DNA of 64,000 bases from Ditylenchus dipsaci. Taxonomy: Eukaryota; Nematoda; Chromadorea; Rhabditida; Anguinidae. The stretch is taken from contig SADC01001292.1 of the NCBI GenBank assembly GCA_004194705.1, positions 1 to 64,000 of the forward strand, read 5' to 3'. Shown one piece after another: positions 21,226 to 33,400 of this stretch. How positions within the stretch are numbered: the stretch's first letter is position 1; each line of letters opens with the position of its first letter. A model generated the notes under the pieces. That model saw nothing but the letters and a program-made list of their open reading frames with translations, searched no databases and was not told the origin of the DNA. The position numbers and the translations under genes were made by a program.

Positions 21226-22192
21226 TTTTAACATTTTGGGAATTATTGAGATCCGTTATACAAACTTTGGCGCTACTTGCATATACCTCTCCCTAAATCA
21301 ACTTTTTTTTTAAATGTTCCCAAACACCTATATCGACCTAAAATCGCCTCAGAAGCTCAAAAATGACAATATTTTTGAGTTCTGGTCAATAAAAAATCGA
21401 GTTTTGGGACCACCCAAAAGTACACATTTGACCATTTTTGAAGGATTCAGGCCGTATTAGGGTGGAAACGTATTAGACAGTTTTGATCTACTCAATCTCT
21501 TTTTAGCAAAAAGTTTACTCCCTTATAGAAAACCTCAGAAAAATGAGTTTTCGGAGGTCACTGGCCATTCTGGCATAATATTCTGGGCGACTGAATGTAT
21601 TTTCTGACTGAAAATTTCGTTTTCCCGCGAAATTTCACCTATCAGCAATATTTACTGTTAAAAATCAGTAATTCACTGGTAGAGATACAAATTCACTGAT
21701 GAAAAGCAATAATTTACTGGTGAAAATTAGTATTTTACTGGGTAGCTATAGCCTTTTATGATGGATTCCGAAATATTTATATTTATAAAACTACAGAAGA
21801 ATTTCCGCTAAGTTGCAGAATCACAATTTGATTTAAAAAAATTAGAATAAAATTCATTGGCAGGTTTATAGACTTAAAAACTACAAAGTCTTTTCTAGTT
21901 TTTATGATGGCTCCTTCACAATTCTAAATGCACCAAAAATACAAATTTCATACTTGCAAAATTGTTGACTTTTATCTTTTCACGATACGAGCAAGCTTTT
22001 CATTATTCATTTCGATGATTATTGCCCCTGAAATTAAGTCAACTTAGTGAGAAGTAGAGTAAATACATAGGGTGTGCACCCAGGGGGACTTGAACCATCG
22101 ACCATAGACGTAACAAATAGATACGTGAATAAAGTCCTTTCCCCTTTAAAAAATTCAATGTTTATAATTTTGAAAATTTTAAAAAGACAATT

Positions 22193-25100
22193 TCACGGGC
22201 ATTTGTTATAGAAAGAATTGTCAACAATGGAGGTATAGCAAATTGGTGGAAGGACTGATTTGTTCATTGTGATATTATTAGCAGCAGTAGGAGGAGTGGC
22301 ATTAACACCAATTGATGATGGTGCATTGACATAGCTACGTTGGTGACGAAGCTGAAAACTGCCACGATTGTTGCTGTACTCAAAACGGTTCTTGATAGGC
22401 ACCCTCAGAGGAGTCTGTTCTGACTTAGGAGCTGGGTTATTGACATACTGGCTGGCACTAAGCTCCTAACTGCTAAACTAGTCATTTGAGGCCTCACAGG
22501 TGCATTCGTCTAAATTAAAATTAGGTTTTAAACAGAAAATAAGCATATTAGTAAAAAATTACATTTGTCAATGGTAATGCTTGCCGACCAGTTAAGTGGA
22601 CATTCACAGCAGAACAATTAGAATGACTGGAAGATGTGTAGCAGTATTGTCACTGAGGGGACTGTAATTAAAGTAGCTTGGCTGAGAGCTATTGGAGTTG
22701 GTATTTTTAGGTGCATTTTGTCTCGATTGAGCTTCGACCTTCTCAAATGGCTTCACAACACACGTTTTGGAAAATAAACTGCACAGCCCACGACTCAATT
22801 TACTCGGAAATGACAGTTGCACTGAAAAAGATTATGTGAAAAATATGGTTAGCTCAAAATACAGTAAGTTTAATAAAGTCGACCATCATCTTCACGACAA
22901 CCTTAGAGATTAGTTTCGGAGCTTGGTAAATTTCACAGTTAAGACTTAATAAGCTGGAATCGGCTTATCGTAGGCGTCGCTTATCAGGAGTACAGTTTTT
23001 TGCACAAAATGAATTATAAAGGAGCAACAGCTTGTCAAAATTGTACCTGCCCTATTCTCCTCTGGTGAAGCCCCTCTCCAAAACAGACAAAATACATCTA
23101 TTTTAAAACGCCTACAAATCTTATGGCTTGTTAACGAACTTCAGATTCGTGTTCGAGTTCGGGTTTTTATATCCAAGTATTATATACAATTATATATATA
23201 TATAATTATATATACGAATTATATACAAGTATATACATGAACACCTTCACATTTGACCTCGAGCTTGAACTCAAACTCGAAATACGTGAACACCTTCGAG
23301 TTTGAGTTCGTATCAGAGGTGTTCACGTAGCCAAAAATTCGAACTCGAACTTTAACCCTAACTCGAAGAACGTGAACAAGCCATTATAAAATAGTTACAT
23401 TTTGTTAATTTCGGGAAGGGGCCGAAAAGGCCTAATTTATAATTATACCCTGTGCAGTACCCTGGTCTGAGATGAGTGAGTACTTTGGTCTCCCAAGGCA
23501 GATGTCAATTTTTAGGTTAACATTTTTTTTAAAATGCTTTTCCGCGCCCGAATAAAATGTTTTCTATCGTTTAACAGTCTAAAACACACTTAGAAATGGT
23601 TAAAACACGATTTGTAGCGACTCACGGATTACGAAATTTAGCCTGAAATTCCCCGGCTAATTTTATTTTATTTTTTTTTATTTTTTTGCCGCAAATCTTT
23701 CTTTTGCTTTTTTCTCCATATTTTTTTACCTTTTCTTAATAGCTTTCTTTAAAAGTAATAACACCATCTGGTAGCTCTGTGATTCTAGTTTCTGATGAAG
23801 TATTTTTTATTGCAATTTCTTGAAAAAAATTTACAAGAAAAAGGTAAAATTATGAACTGAATAAAACAAATAATTTGGTTCATGCTTTTACCTCTTTGTT
23901 GTAAATATTTCAAAGAAATTGCAATAAAAAATACTTCATCCGAAACTAGAAACACAGAGCTACCAGATGGTTTCATCACTTTAAAAAAAAAGTCTAAAAA
24001 ATATGTAGAAAAAGCAAAAGGCAGGAGTACACTATACCGCCTAGCTCAAAAACGCCCTAAATCGTGTTTTTTCGACGTTTTAGCTTCTGAAACGTGCAGA
24101 AAAGGTGTTTTAGGGCCCGGCCGAGCATTTTTTGAAAAAGATTTTCACCAAAATTTTGACTTTTTACCTTGGGGACCAAAGTAACTTAACCTCAAAGCGT
24201 TCGTGGATAGTAGAAATGTGGTGGTTATGTGGTATTCTACTCTTTTTTCCTAACTCTCATCTCTAACTCTCAAACTCTTTTTTAGAAAAACAAATAAAAT
24301 ATTTCCAAGCCAAAGCAATTTCTGATTGTTTCGGTAGACGTGTTTCGGTGGAGTATGCATAAGCTTAGTCTAAAACGTCGAAAAAAGACGATTTCGGGAG
24401 TTTTTGAGCTAGGCGGTATAATGTACTTTAGCCAAGCAAAAAGAAAAATTTGCGGCAAAAAAGAGTATTATTTGCGGCAAAAAAGTATATTTGCGGCAAA
24501 AAAACCTATTGTCCATTTTAAAAGTCCAAACGGTTGTTTATGTGGGAGACTTCAACTTGATCCAATAAATTACCACCTTTTTCAGCTTTGTCCTTTTGAG
24601 CTGATTCCGACCAAGATTTCTTGGAATTCTCTTCTTTTGCCAAAGTTCTCATTGTAGTTTGGCCAGTTGTGATGCCCATACTCCATTGTTGATTATTAGT
24701 GTGAATAGAAGTAGGACGATTCACAGTAGTAAATAAAGACGTTTCTATTCTTAATTCGTGGCTTTTGTGGTTCTCCAATGCACATTCCAAGCAAACTACA
24801 CAGCTCTTAAATGAAAAGTCTTAGTATAAACAAAATAAACTTGGGGAACCATAAAAATGACAGTAAATAATACTAACCACTCTAGTTTTACTAGTGCGAG
24901 CACGAGAAAAGTCGGTTCTAGCCAAGACTTCCTCTTCACAGGTGAGGCAACGACGCAGATGTTGGGCGGAGACCAGTTTGAGGCACTCATTGCAGCTGTT
25001 CAGGTTGCCGGTCATTATCTTTATACGAACAACAAGGTCTGAAAAAAATAAATCCAATTAGTGTCAACAGCTGTGTGCAGTAGAGATAGAAACGCCGTTT

Positions 25101-26115
25101 TGCGATGTTTTTGAGTTGCGCCTATTTTTTAGCCAACTTTTGTAAGCCAGGGCTTAATTTCTATAACACACCTTCCTAACAACTTTTAATGCTTAACAAC
25201 ATACTATTATTGGATTTCCGTAGTTAAATATTTTATTTCCAGAAAACAGCCTCTCAAAAAACATCGCAAATCGGAATTTCATTTTTCGGCTTGCGATGTT
25301 TTTGTGATGTTTTTTTGAGAGGTTGTTTTTCATAAGCATTCTGTTATAATTTTTACTAGATGTTCTATACCAAATATAGCTCAATCAAAGTTAGCTGAGG
25401 AATGTGAAGTTTGTTTAACCATATGTTTTCATCATCATCGTCAAAATTGAGCCGAAACATGACAGAAATGACAATCAAAAAAATAATTTTACGTCATGTT
25501 TGGCTCAATTTTGACTACGATGATGAAAACGTATGGTTAAACAAACTCCACATTTCTCAGCTAACTTTAATTGAGCTACATTTTGGTATATAACATCTAG
25601 TGAAAATTATAAAAAAATGTTTATGAAAAAAAACCTCTCAAAAAAAACACCGGCCTTTAGCCCCCCCCCCCCTGAAATTTTTTATTTCCTTCTAAAAACA
25701 CCATAAAAGTCGAAAAAGGTGTAGGTAAAATGACCTCTTGGGGCTTTAGGCCATTTTACCTAAAAAAATCGTATCAAAATATTCGATATATGATCCTAAA
25801 ATTTATAAAACAACTGGGCGTTAAGAAAAGCCAATTCGATTTTCTTTTCATTCGACATTACTAACCTAAGCAATGGAGGTTGACCTGGTAGGTGGTGTAC
25901 TTGACCAAACACATCGGACACCGACGATTCTTTGCGGTATTACTATTCAACTCAGCCATGCATTTGCAGCAGAAAGTGTGTGAGCAAGAGAGGATGAAAG
26001 GAGTATTGTCATAAACACTGAACTCTCGACGACATCTGCAGCATCTCGGAATCAGGCAATTTAAGTCAGCAATATTGCTGGTTGCAATGGGAACTAGTGA
26101 GTGAAGGTGCTCCAT
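22193..26115 (-). CDS. RING-finger plus B-box-like protein (TRIM-like, probable E3 ligase)
   Basis: Exons (minus): 25866-26115, 24877-25038, 24557-24805, about 22563-22821 and 22193-22509. Exon 1 starts at CACCATGGAG. It encodes a full RING: C-x2-C (CCRC), C-S-H-T-F-C-C-K-C and C-P-M-C in the C3HC4 order, with residues spaced as in RING-HC domains. Exons 2 and 3 give CNEC, CLTC, CVVCLEC and ENHKSH, resembling a type 1 B box. The rest is Ser/Asn-rich and ends at 22193-22195. RING domains usually recruit an E2 for ubiquitin or a related modifier; the substrate is unknown. One base shift is needed around 22630, so the tail is tentative. Introns hold four fold-back elements. Confidence 0.7.
23123..23384. 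repeat. Hexamer-array fold-back (TCGAGT units)
   Basis: Ends ATGGCTTGTTAACG and CGTGAACAAGCCAT are inverted. Inside are TCGAGT/CTCGAA-type hexamers in both orientations with GTGAACACC spacers, and a TATATA run at about 23180-23220. The flanking TTA on each side would fit a 3-bp target duplication. It lies in an intron of the RING gene. Confidence 0.65.
23763..23971. repeat. Fold-back element, 'CTAGTTTCTGATGA' family member 1
   Basis: The left arm from ACCATCTGGTAGCTCTGTG and the right arm ending CACAGAGCTACCAGATGGT pair over about 60 bases with few mismatches. The tip motif TCTAGTTTCTGATGAAG is shared with 27350-27550, while the middle is not. Confidence 0.75.
24033..24420. mobile_element. 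Non-autonomous element with TATACCGCCTAGCTCA ends
   Basis: Inverted ends TATACCGCCTAGCTCAAAAA (left) and its complement (right). The interior includes TTACCTTGGGGACCAAAG, a motif scattered through the window. A second full member is 42297-42803 and a partial one starts at about 43543; a truncated one is near 49480-49590. It lies in an intron of the RING gene. Confidence 0.7.
25309..25647. repeat. Fold-back element with 150-base arms
   Basis: Left arm from TTTTTTTGAGAGGTTG to about 25462 and right arm from about 25492 to CCTCTCAAAAAAA pair with about a 30-base loop. Sequences such as TCATCATCATCGTCAAAATT and its near complement are clearly visible. It lies in intron 1 of the RING gene. Confidence 0.75.
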
Positions 26116-26352
26116 GATTCAAAACAATTGGTTGAGGTTTATAAATTGGACTACAAATATATTTAGAACAATACGCATGGAATGGAGTGTGAAAAAGGAA
26201 GAAGAGGTTGGGGCCAAGGTATGCCAGTCATCAGCGCACCAGCCTAAGATTAATTCAATCAAATGCCAGACCAAAGGTTGCTACTTTTCCTCCTGGATTG
26301 GCGTATTAGGAAATCAATCAATTTTTTTCTATCCTCAGATTATTTTGTTAGG

Positions 26353-26780
26353 AAAAGGGACAATACTTTTTTTGGGCGCAAATCCACTTTTTTGGCGCGA
26401 ATTTTTGTTTTGCGTAATTAGATTGAAAATTTTCAACTTTTTTAAAAAGTTTCAAAATCATCATGTAGCCACGCTCTTCTATTTTTAATGACGCATCATT
26501 TATTGCCTCATCTCTATAAAATGTAATACAAGAAGCTAAAAGTATGAACTAAATTGTTGTTCTGATTTGGTTCATACTTTTAGCTTTTTGTATAACATTT
26601 TATAGAGATGATGCGATAAATGATACGTCATTAGAAACTAGAGTCGCGGGGAGACATGATGATGTTAAAACTTTTTAAAAAAGTTGGAAATTTTAAATCT
26701 AATTACGAAAAACAAAAATTTGCGCCAAAAAAGTGGATTTGCGCCGAAAAAAAAAGTGGATTTGCGACAAAAAAGTGGAT
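26353..26780. repeat. Fold-back element with GCGCCAAAAAAGTGGATTT arms
   Basis: Outer arms contain repeated TTTGCGCC...AAAAAAGTGGA units (two to three per side). Inner arms pair AACTTTTTTAAAAAGTT and then TGACGCATCATTTAT with its complement. It lies upstream of the RING gene start on the minus strand. Confidence 0.7.
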
Positions 26781-27349
26781 CAAAAACACAATGCAGGAAT
26801 ATGATTTTGAAAGCTAGGGAGCAGTTTATCCTGCATTTATGTAGTCCCATTATGTATCAGTTATCCATAGCTTAGACTTTCAGCTAGTTTAGCAGTTTAG
26901 CTACTCGATAACTTCTATAATTAGGCCGATATACTTAAGGAGATCGATTCTTGTCCTTTAATTGACGAGCTTTTTTAACTGAATATTTTTTAAATCTAAT
27001 CGATAATTTATGAATAAAGTGAACCCTCATTAAACTGGTATGCCCAGAAGCTTGTTATGCCTACGGTCCGACACTTTTTTACACTATTTAAATGTTTTCT
27101 CAGCTGTGATTTGTCAATATAGTCCGAAAAATGGCAAGGATTCTTATTTGCCAAACTTTTTCACAAAATCCTTCAATTTTCTCTGAATAAAACATCACCT
27201 GTTTTTCAAAGGAGTAAATATTTAATTATGCCCATTAATTTCTGAAAAAATGGCTCAAATCGAAAACACTCGTCCAAATCATTAAGTCTCCCGTCAAATT
27301 TTTAAAAATTCTCCTTCTCAGTGTATGCTTTTCAAATTTTTTATTTTTT

Positions 27350-27550
27350 TGCATTAGCATGCAGCCCTGAATCTCTAGTTTCTGATAAGCTATTTACTAG
27401 CTGATACAATTTTAAAAAACGGGGAAAAAATTGAGTTTTTCAAAACTACACCTTTTTTTAAATGAATTGTTCTCCCACTTTTCAAAATTGTATCAACCTA
27501 GTTGATAGCTTATCAGAAACTAGAAATTCAGGGCTACATGCTTATGCAAA
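27350..27550. repeat. Fold-back element, 'CTAGTTTCTGAT' family member 2
   Basis: GCAGCCCTGAATCTCTAG at the left pairs with CTAGAAATTCAGGGCTACAT at the right; arms extend about 55 bases to a loop near 27450. The region 26781-27349 beside it is AT-rich with no supported gene. Confidence 0.7.
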
Positions 27551-28376
27551 AAAATAAGAAATATGAAAAGTATACACCTTGAACGAGAAGTTTTAAAAAT
27601 TTGACTGGAGATTTAATGTTTTTGACGGTTGTTTTCAGGCACAGCCGAAAAAAATTAGTTAAAAGGAAAAAGTTCCCTAATTTAAAATTAATTTTTTTCT
27701 CAATACAGTGTGAATTTAGATTTTTTGCATTTATGTGAAGCGCAGTTTCTAAGCTCACTAGCGAGATATCAAATTTGATTGAATGACTTCAGAAATGAAG
27801 ACATTAAGAGGTTAGTAAAAAATTAATTTTGTCTTTAAAAAACATCTCAATCTCGACATCTTAATAGTGCAGTAGATTTCGATAGCTCAACAGAAAGCTA
27901 AGGTACTGGGCTACACGATAATGAAAAAAATGAAAAGGATAAACAAAATTAACTCGAAAATTCGACCCTACCGGAGTATACCGCCACCCACCCCATGGCC
28001 CATTTTTGGTTTATTCCAACCACAATACAGGCCTAAACCCTTTAGAAATGGTCCAAAAGGGTACTTTTTAAAAAAGTACTTCAAAAGTCAACTTTTATTG
28101 ACCAGAACTCAAAAATAATGCCTTTTTTAAACTCCTGAGGTGATTTTAGGTTGATATAGGGTGTTTGGAAACACTTTAAAAAAAATTTCATTGGGAGGGG
28201 GTATACTCTGGTAGCGCCGGAATTTCAAAGATAAATGACAATTACAAATGAGTGGACACTTTTCAGAAATTAAGGCGCAGAAATAAATAACTCCTTTTTC
28301 AAAGATAAGTGCCGATTTATCGAGACCTGGGTTTTTTTCATGTTATCGGGACCTCACCAGAAGCTGCCATTTTTAA

Positions 28377-28760
28377 GGCTAGGGGAGACTTGTCAAAAAC
28401 GAAATTTGTCAAACGTAGTTTTTGTCAAAGCGAAACTTGTCAAGACGAGAATTTTCAAAACGAATTTTGTCAAAACGGATTTTCTCAAAAACGAAATTTG
28501 TCAAAAACTAATTTTCTCAGACACTTATCAGTCCAAAAAATTCCACACCTTCCATTTTTTTTCGGTTGTCTGTCGTGTAGATCAATTACATGGTGTTTTT
28601 GCACTAACTAGTATTCTAACTAGTATTTTCGTTTTGACAAGTTTCGTTTTTGACAAAATTCGTTTCGACAAAATTCGTTTTGACAAAATTCGTTTTGAAA
28701 ATTTTCGTCTTGACAAGTTTCGTTTTGACGAATTTCGTTTTTGACAAGTCTCCCCTAGCC
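28377..28760. mobile_element. Fold-back transposon with GTCAAAACGAA-unit arms and 8-bp target duplication
   Basis: The ends GGCTAGGGGAGACTTG and CAAGTCTCCCCTAGCC are perfect inverted copies. ATTTTTAA stands directly outside on both sides. Each arm (28390-28510, 28625-28750) is a tandem array of about ten variants of TTGTCAAAACGAAA. An 8-bp duplication with GG ends fits a Mutator-like or hAT-like origin. It has no coding capacity; apparent reading frames follow the repeat. Confidence 0.8.
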
Positions 28761-29165
28761 ATTTTTAATGGTTCTTATCGGTTATCCGAAGTACCTCACG
28801 TTTGACCAAGAAACAATGAATTTAAAAAACTGATTTAGAGTGAGGTCCCGATAACAGGAAAGTACCTAAAACCTTCTCCATTTTATGGAAAATTAGACGA
28901 TTTGGGATTTTTCAGAACAAAATTTAAAAAAAATACGAGCTAAGAAGTAAGTGAAAAAGTCATAAAAGGATATAAATAAGTTTGCTTTGCGCTAACGTGC
29001 TTTTTTTGGCCTACCCACGCCTTAACCTTGGCCGTAAATGGGATGAACTATTCAGCGAAACGTCACACTACCATTGTAGGTCATTACTCAATGAGTCATT
29101 AATATCGAGCTAAAATAAAAGCTTTTTATTGTCATATAAATTTCATAACATCAATTATTGTGTGT

Positions 29166-29390
29166 CTATGGATGGTGAGATATGCTAAATCTTGAATGGC
29201 AAAATCGGCAGGAATTCAGTTCCAGACTGGATGTAGAATTAGACAATGATGTTTGATCATGTTGTGTTTGATCTATGTAGCGGATAAGTCGGATATCGGA
29301 AGGGATGAAAGGAATGATGTGTTTGGAGACATACCTGAACAACCAATTCACAGGTGGCGCAAATTTTTTGTTAATTTTGAAATTGCTCAA
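29166..29390 (-). CDS. Hypothetical exon or short ORF
   Basis: An open frame of 74 codons, including RLIRYIDQTQHDQT and ending NSCRFCHSRFSISHHP. A C-x2-C is present but no partner cysteines are seen. A possible 3' splice site (TTGTTCAG) lies within it near 29335. No family is recognised; it could be noise. Confidence 0.2.
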   Translation of the reverse strand: MSNFKINKKFAPPVNWLFRYVSKHIIPFIPSDIRLIRYIDQTQHDQTSLSNSTSSLELNSCRFCHSRFSISHHP

Positions 29391-29780
29391 AACTGAACTT
29401 TTTGTTTACTTGTTGTTGCGATCTTTTTCTTATATTATAGCCCTTGAGCGACCGTTTTATTTGATACTAAACTTGTTTTGAATATTTTCATATTGCACAC
29501 CGAAAATTTTATCTAAGCTAAAAAGACTGTTTGTGATTTTCGAATTTGAATAATTTGACTTTTTTTATTTGGAGGATTAAGGTAAATGTATGGTTTCAAG
29601 ATATCCCACCGTGTGTTTTTTAACTATAGCTAAGCAAAAAGACTTCTAAATTGCACTCCTAAATCTTAAAAGAGTAAAAATTCTTGTGTGGATCATTTCG
29701 ACATCATTCTAGATAGACCTGGACATTACTTACCAAATTACACGTGAAAGTCTTTTGTGGTGATGAAAAAAATATCTCTT

Positions 29781-29956
29781 TATTTATCGTATTTTCTCTA
29801 ATTATAGACCCAGGTCTATAATTTTTCAACCCCCATCGAGGGGGTCCATAACTAGAGACGGGTCTGTAATTAAAGAAAAAAATGATAAAAAAAAGCATTT
29901 TGGGGGCGGGTCCCTAAGTAGAGGCGTGTCTATAATTAGAAAAAATACGATAAATA
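29781..29956. repeat. Fold-back element with TATTTATCGTATTTTCTCT ends
   Basis: Ends TATTTATCGTATTTTCTC and the inverted near-complement frame about four variants of GGTCTATAATTAGAGA in both orientations. Related CCGTATTTTCTCT stretches occur at about 32140 and 44930. From 29957 to 30404 nothing convincing is seen. Confidence 0.7.
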
Positions 29957-30404
29957 GAATTTTTTGTGTCAATAACGGAAACGTCAATAGACAGGTATGG
30001 TACTGAGTAAAACTTACGCTCAAGGGCTATCAAACAAAAAATTTATTTTTGAACCATATTAAAACTAACGAAAAATTTGCTCCACCCTGTACATATACCA
30101 AAAACCAATAATGGAGGGACCGTGACTGTGCCTTGGAAGAACTTCGATGATATTTTTTCTGCATATTCTTGTAAAGCGTACCCAACAGGGGTGGGACGAA
30201 AGATTAAAAAAGTGGGAACAAAAATTGGAACTAGAAGTAAAAAAAAATTCAAAACCGAAAATCGGAAAAAAGTGCCGGAAATCGGGAGACAGAAATCGGA
30301 ATTCCGTCCCACTCCTGATGCTCAAGTTCCTTGTGAATTTGGTACCTCAGCTCTGAATGCCAACAAAATAGTCCATGGGTCAGTTATGAGAAATCATGAT
30401 ACGG

Positions 30405-33400
30405 CTATTGAGATGGTTTTAGAACTTTAATGTGCAACTTGTACTTTTTTTTGACCTTCATAGCTGAGCTACTCAGACATTCTCTGCAAGAATACGCAAA
30501 AAGGTTTAATTGAAGTTCCCCAATCACAGTCAGGGTCCCTTCCTTGTAAATTGCTTACAAATTCTCAATTATAAATGCATCTCGAGCACTACTCCTTGCT
30601 CTTTTCTGCATCAAATTAGTGTATAGCTCGGATACAAGCACCACCTGAACGAAATTTTTAGCAATTTTTAGTGTTCAAAATAAAAAGCTACACACTTTGC
30701 CACCAACAACTGCCAGAGCTGAGCGTGCATCCTGGATTTTGCGACCGAAATAATGAATTTTTCGGATGTATTGGACGCCAACTAAGTCTATACACATGGT
30801 TGTGATAGCCAGACCTGCAGAAATTGCTCGTTTGAAGAATAAATGATCTGATTAACTCACCCAAAATGATGTAGAGCAGAATCAAGTACATGTATTCATC
30901 TCTCCTAGGCATCAAATCACCAAATCCTACCTAAAATAGGTTCAAAATGCTTGTTGCAAACAGTATTTTTGTGTCGCTCACAGTTGTCATTGTAATGAAA
31001 GACCAGTAAAAAGAAGTGAAGAAGCTCCAGGGCTCTAAATGGGACATGAGTACACCACCAAGAGCCGTGTACAGCACCAGGATGCCAAGCACTAACAAGG
31101 CTGGTATTCTAAATTTGTTCGTTTTCATTATTGCTTCACAGCCCAATTATTCTTGTGAGAGATATGGTCGCCGGAAAAGGCTTGCAACAAGCCCGAAGTG
31201 ACTAACACGTTCTCAGTGGCATAAAATTGTTTTCATCCAAAAAAATACTACTTTTCACTAGCAAATTATTTATTTTCACCAGTAAATTTTAATTTCAAAC
31301 AAAATACTTATTGCTAGCAGTAAATTTTGATGATTTGTGTAATATAGATCAAAACTTTGCAAGAAAACAAATTTTCAGTCAGAGAATACATTCAGTCACC
31401 CAGAATCCCACGCCTTAGTTGCCATAAGCCTCCGAAAACTGGTTTTTCGGGGTTTATTAAAGTTGGAGTGAATCGATCAGCATTGCTCAGAGACCGCCTA
31501 TTGGATATCCAAAAGCAGCCTAAACCACTCAAAAATATTCCCAAGCAGTACTTAACTACTCTAAACCATTCCAAACCACTTAAAGCCAGTGTTTATTGTG
31601 GTTTAAAATGTTTGGAATAATTCAAAGTGATATTCTGAGCGATTAAGTCGATCGAACGGCTCAGTAAAATGAGTTTTCGGAGGACACGGGCCATTGTGGC
31701 ATGATATTCTGGGCGACTGAATGCATTTCGTTTTCCCGCAAAATTTGACCTAAATTCCACAAATCAGCAATATTTACTGTTAAAAATCAGTAATTCACTG
31801 GTAGAGATACAAATTCACTGATGAAAAGCAATAATTTACTGGTGAAAATTAGTATTTTACTGGGTAGCTATAGCCTTTTATGATGGATTCCGAAATATTT
31901 ATATTTATAAAAACTACAGAAAAATTTCCGCTAAGTTGCAGAATCACAATTTGATTTAAAAAAATTAGAATAAAATTCATTGACAGGTTTATAGACTTAA
32001 AAACTACAAAGTCTTTTCTAGTTTTTATGATGGCTCCTTCACAGTTGTAAATGTGAATGTAAATGTAATTGTTAATTTCAGGGGTCTTCACAATGCCAAA
32101 GTTATTTACACTTACAATTGTGAAGGAGTTATACCGTATTTTCTCTATTAACCTCTATAATAAACTGCCCTCTCGACTTTGAGAGGTTATATCTCACCCC
32201 AGAATGAATACTTTTCTAAGCTGTCTATTGCTCTTTCTTAACTCCCGCGAGCTCTACCTTTTAGATTTTGGTTGACCACCCAAAAATCTCGAGATGGACC
32301 TCAAAATTTTCCGATTTTCGAGGGGTTGAAAAATAAATGGGCCGGCCCGTTTAATTGAGAAATTACGGTAAGCACAAATATTTTGAAACCAATCACAAAG
32401 TAATGATCCCTTCACAAGACTATTCGGACGACCTCAAAAGTTACCAGATCTTATTATAAGGTTAAATAGTGCGATGCAGCACCTCCCATTTTATATAATT
32501 TCAAAAGAAAATATTTTGGTGGGCAAAAAAAATAGATAACGAAACCTATCAAAAAAACTTTCAAAATGCAAATTGGTAGCTAATGGCTTGTTCACGTTGT
32601 AAGGTTAGAGTTCGAGTTAGAGTTCGGGTAAGAGGTGTTCATGTACTCAAAAACCCGAACTCAAACTCTAACTCGATGATGTTCACGTACATCGAGTTCG
32701 AGGTCGAGCTTGAAAATGTTCATGTATATAGCTTAGATAGCTCACAATCTCACTCCAAAGCCGTCTAAAGCCACTAAAAGTTAGTTTTTGGGGATTCGCT
32801 ACAAGGGAATCCAAGTTATATGCATGAACACCTTCAAATCCAACCTCGAACTCTAACTCTAGGTACATGAACACCCTCGAGTTAGAGTTCGAGTTAGAAT
32901 CAGAGGTGTTCACGTAACCAAAATCCCGAACTCTAACTCTAACTCGAACTCTAACAACGTGAACAAGCCATAGTGAACTAGTAGGACCCATGATCATGTG
33001 TAGAAGTTGTCGAAATTATAGCAACACTTATTAATTTGTTCAATAATGTACCCTCTCAATCAATTTTAAAAATCTTTTTTTCGAGCCCACTTTTGCAGAT
33101 GGTCTTTAAAATAGCTACTATTTAATTTGTAGTCAAAATTTTATTTTGGCGCTAATGTGTCAAAAGGTTACAAAAACACAAAGTGAAAAAAATATACTTG
33201 TTCAAATTTAAAATTGGTCATAAAGTCAAGCCCTAGGGCTTTGTGAGAAAGTGCTTTTGTCTACAGAAATTGTAATTTTGTTTTTTCTCGAAAAAAATTT
33301 ATTTTCTATGTATATTTTACATTTTTAGTGTTTAATACATATGCTCAGATTTTTTTCTCGCTAAACACATGAAACTGCAAGTATTCTAGAAAGGGATGTA

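Larger units (their letters stand above)
16274..22065. repeat. 5.8 kb segmental duplication, copy B
   Basis: Second copy of 1-5742, same orientation. Copy B generally has the longer version of each homopolymer and keeps longer open frames in the transposase, so it is the better template for reading this segment. Its downstream flank (22066 onward) starts with a minus-strand tRNA-like B box, unlike copy A. Confidence 0.9.

Noticed and set aside
24340..24790. Plus-strand open frame with repeated CGKK/RQK
   Set aside because: It covers a transposon end and the antisense of a RING-gene exon.
28340..28750. 134-codon open frame rich in FDKIRF
   Set aside because: It is a translation of the tandem GTCAAAACGAA arms of a fold-back element.
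30077..30430. 117-codon plus-strand frame with a Lys-rich middle
   Set aside because: It overlaps the last exon of the channel on the other strand and has no recognisable features.
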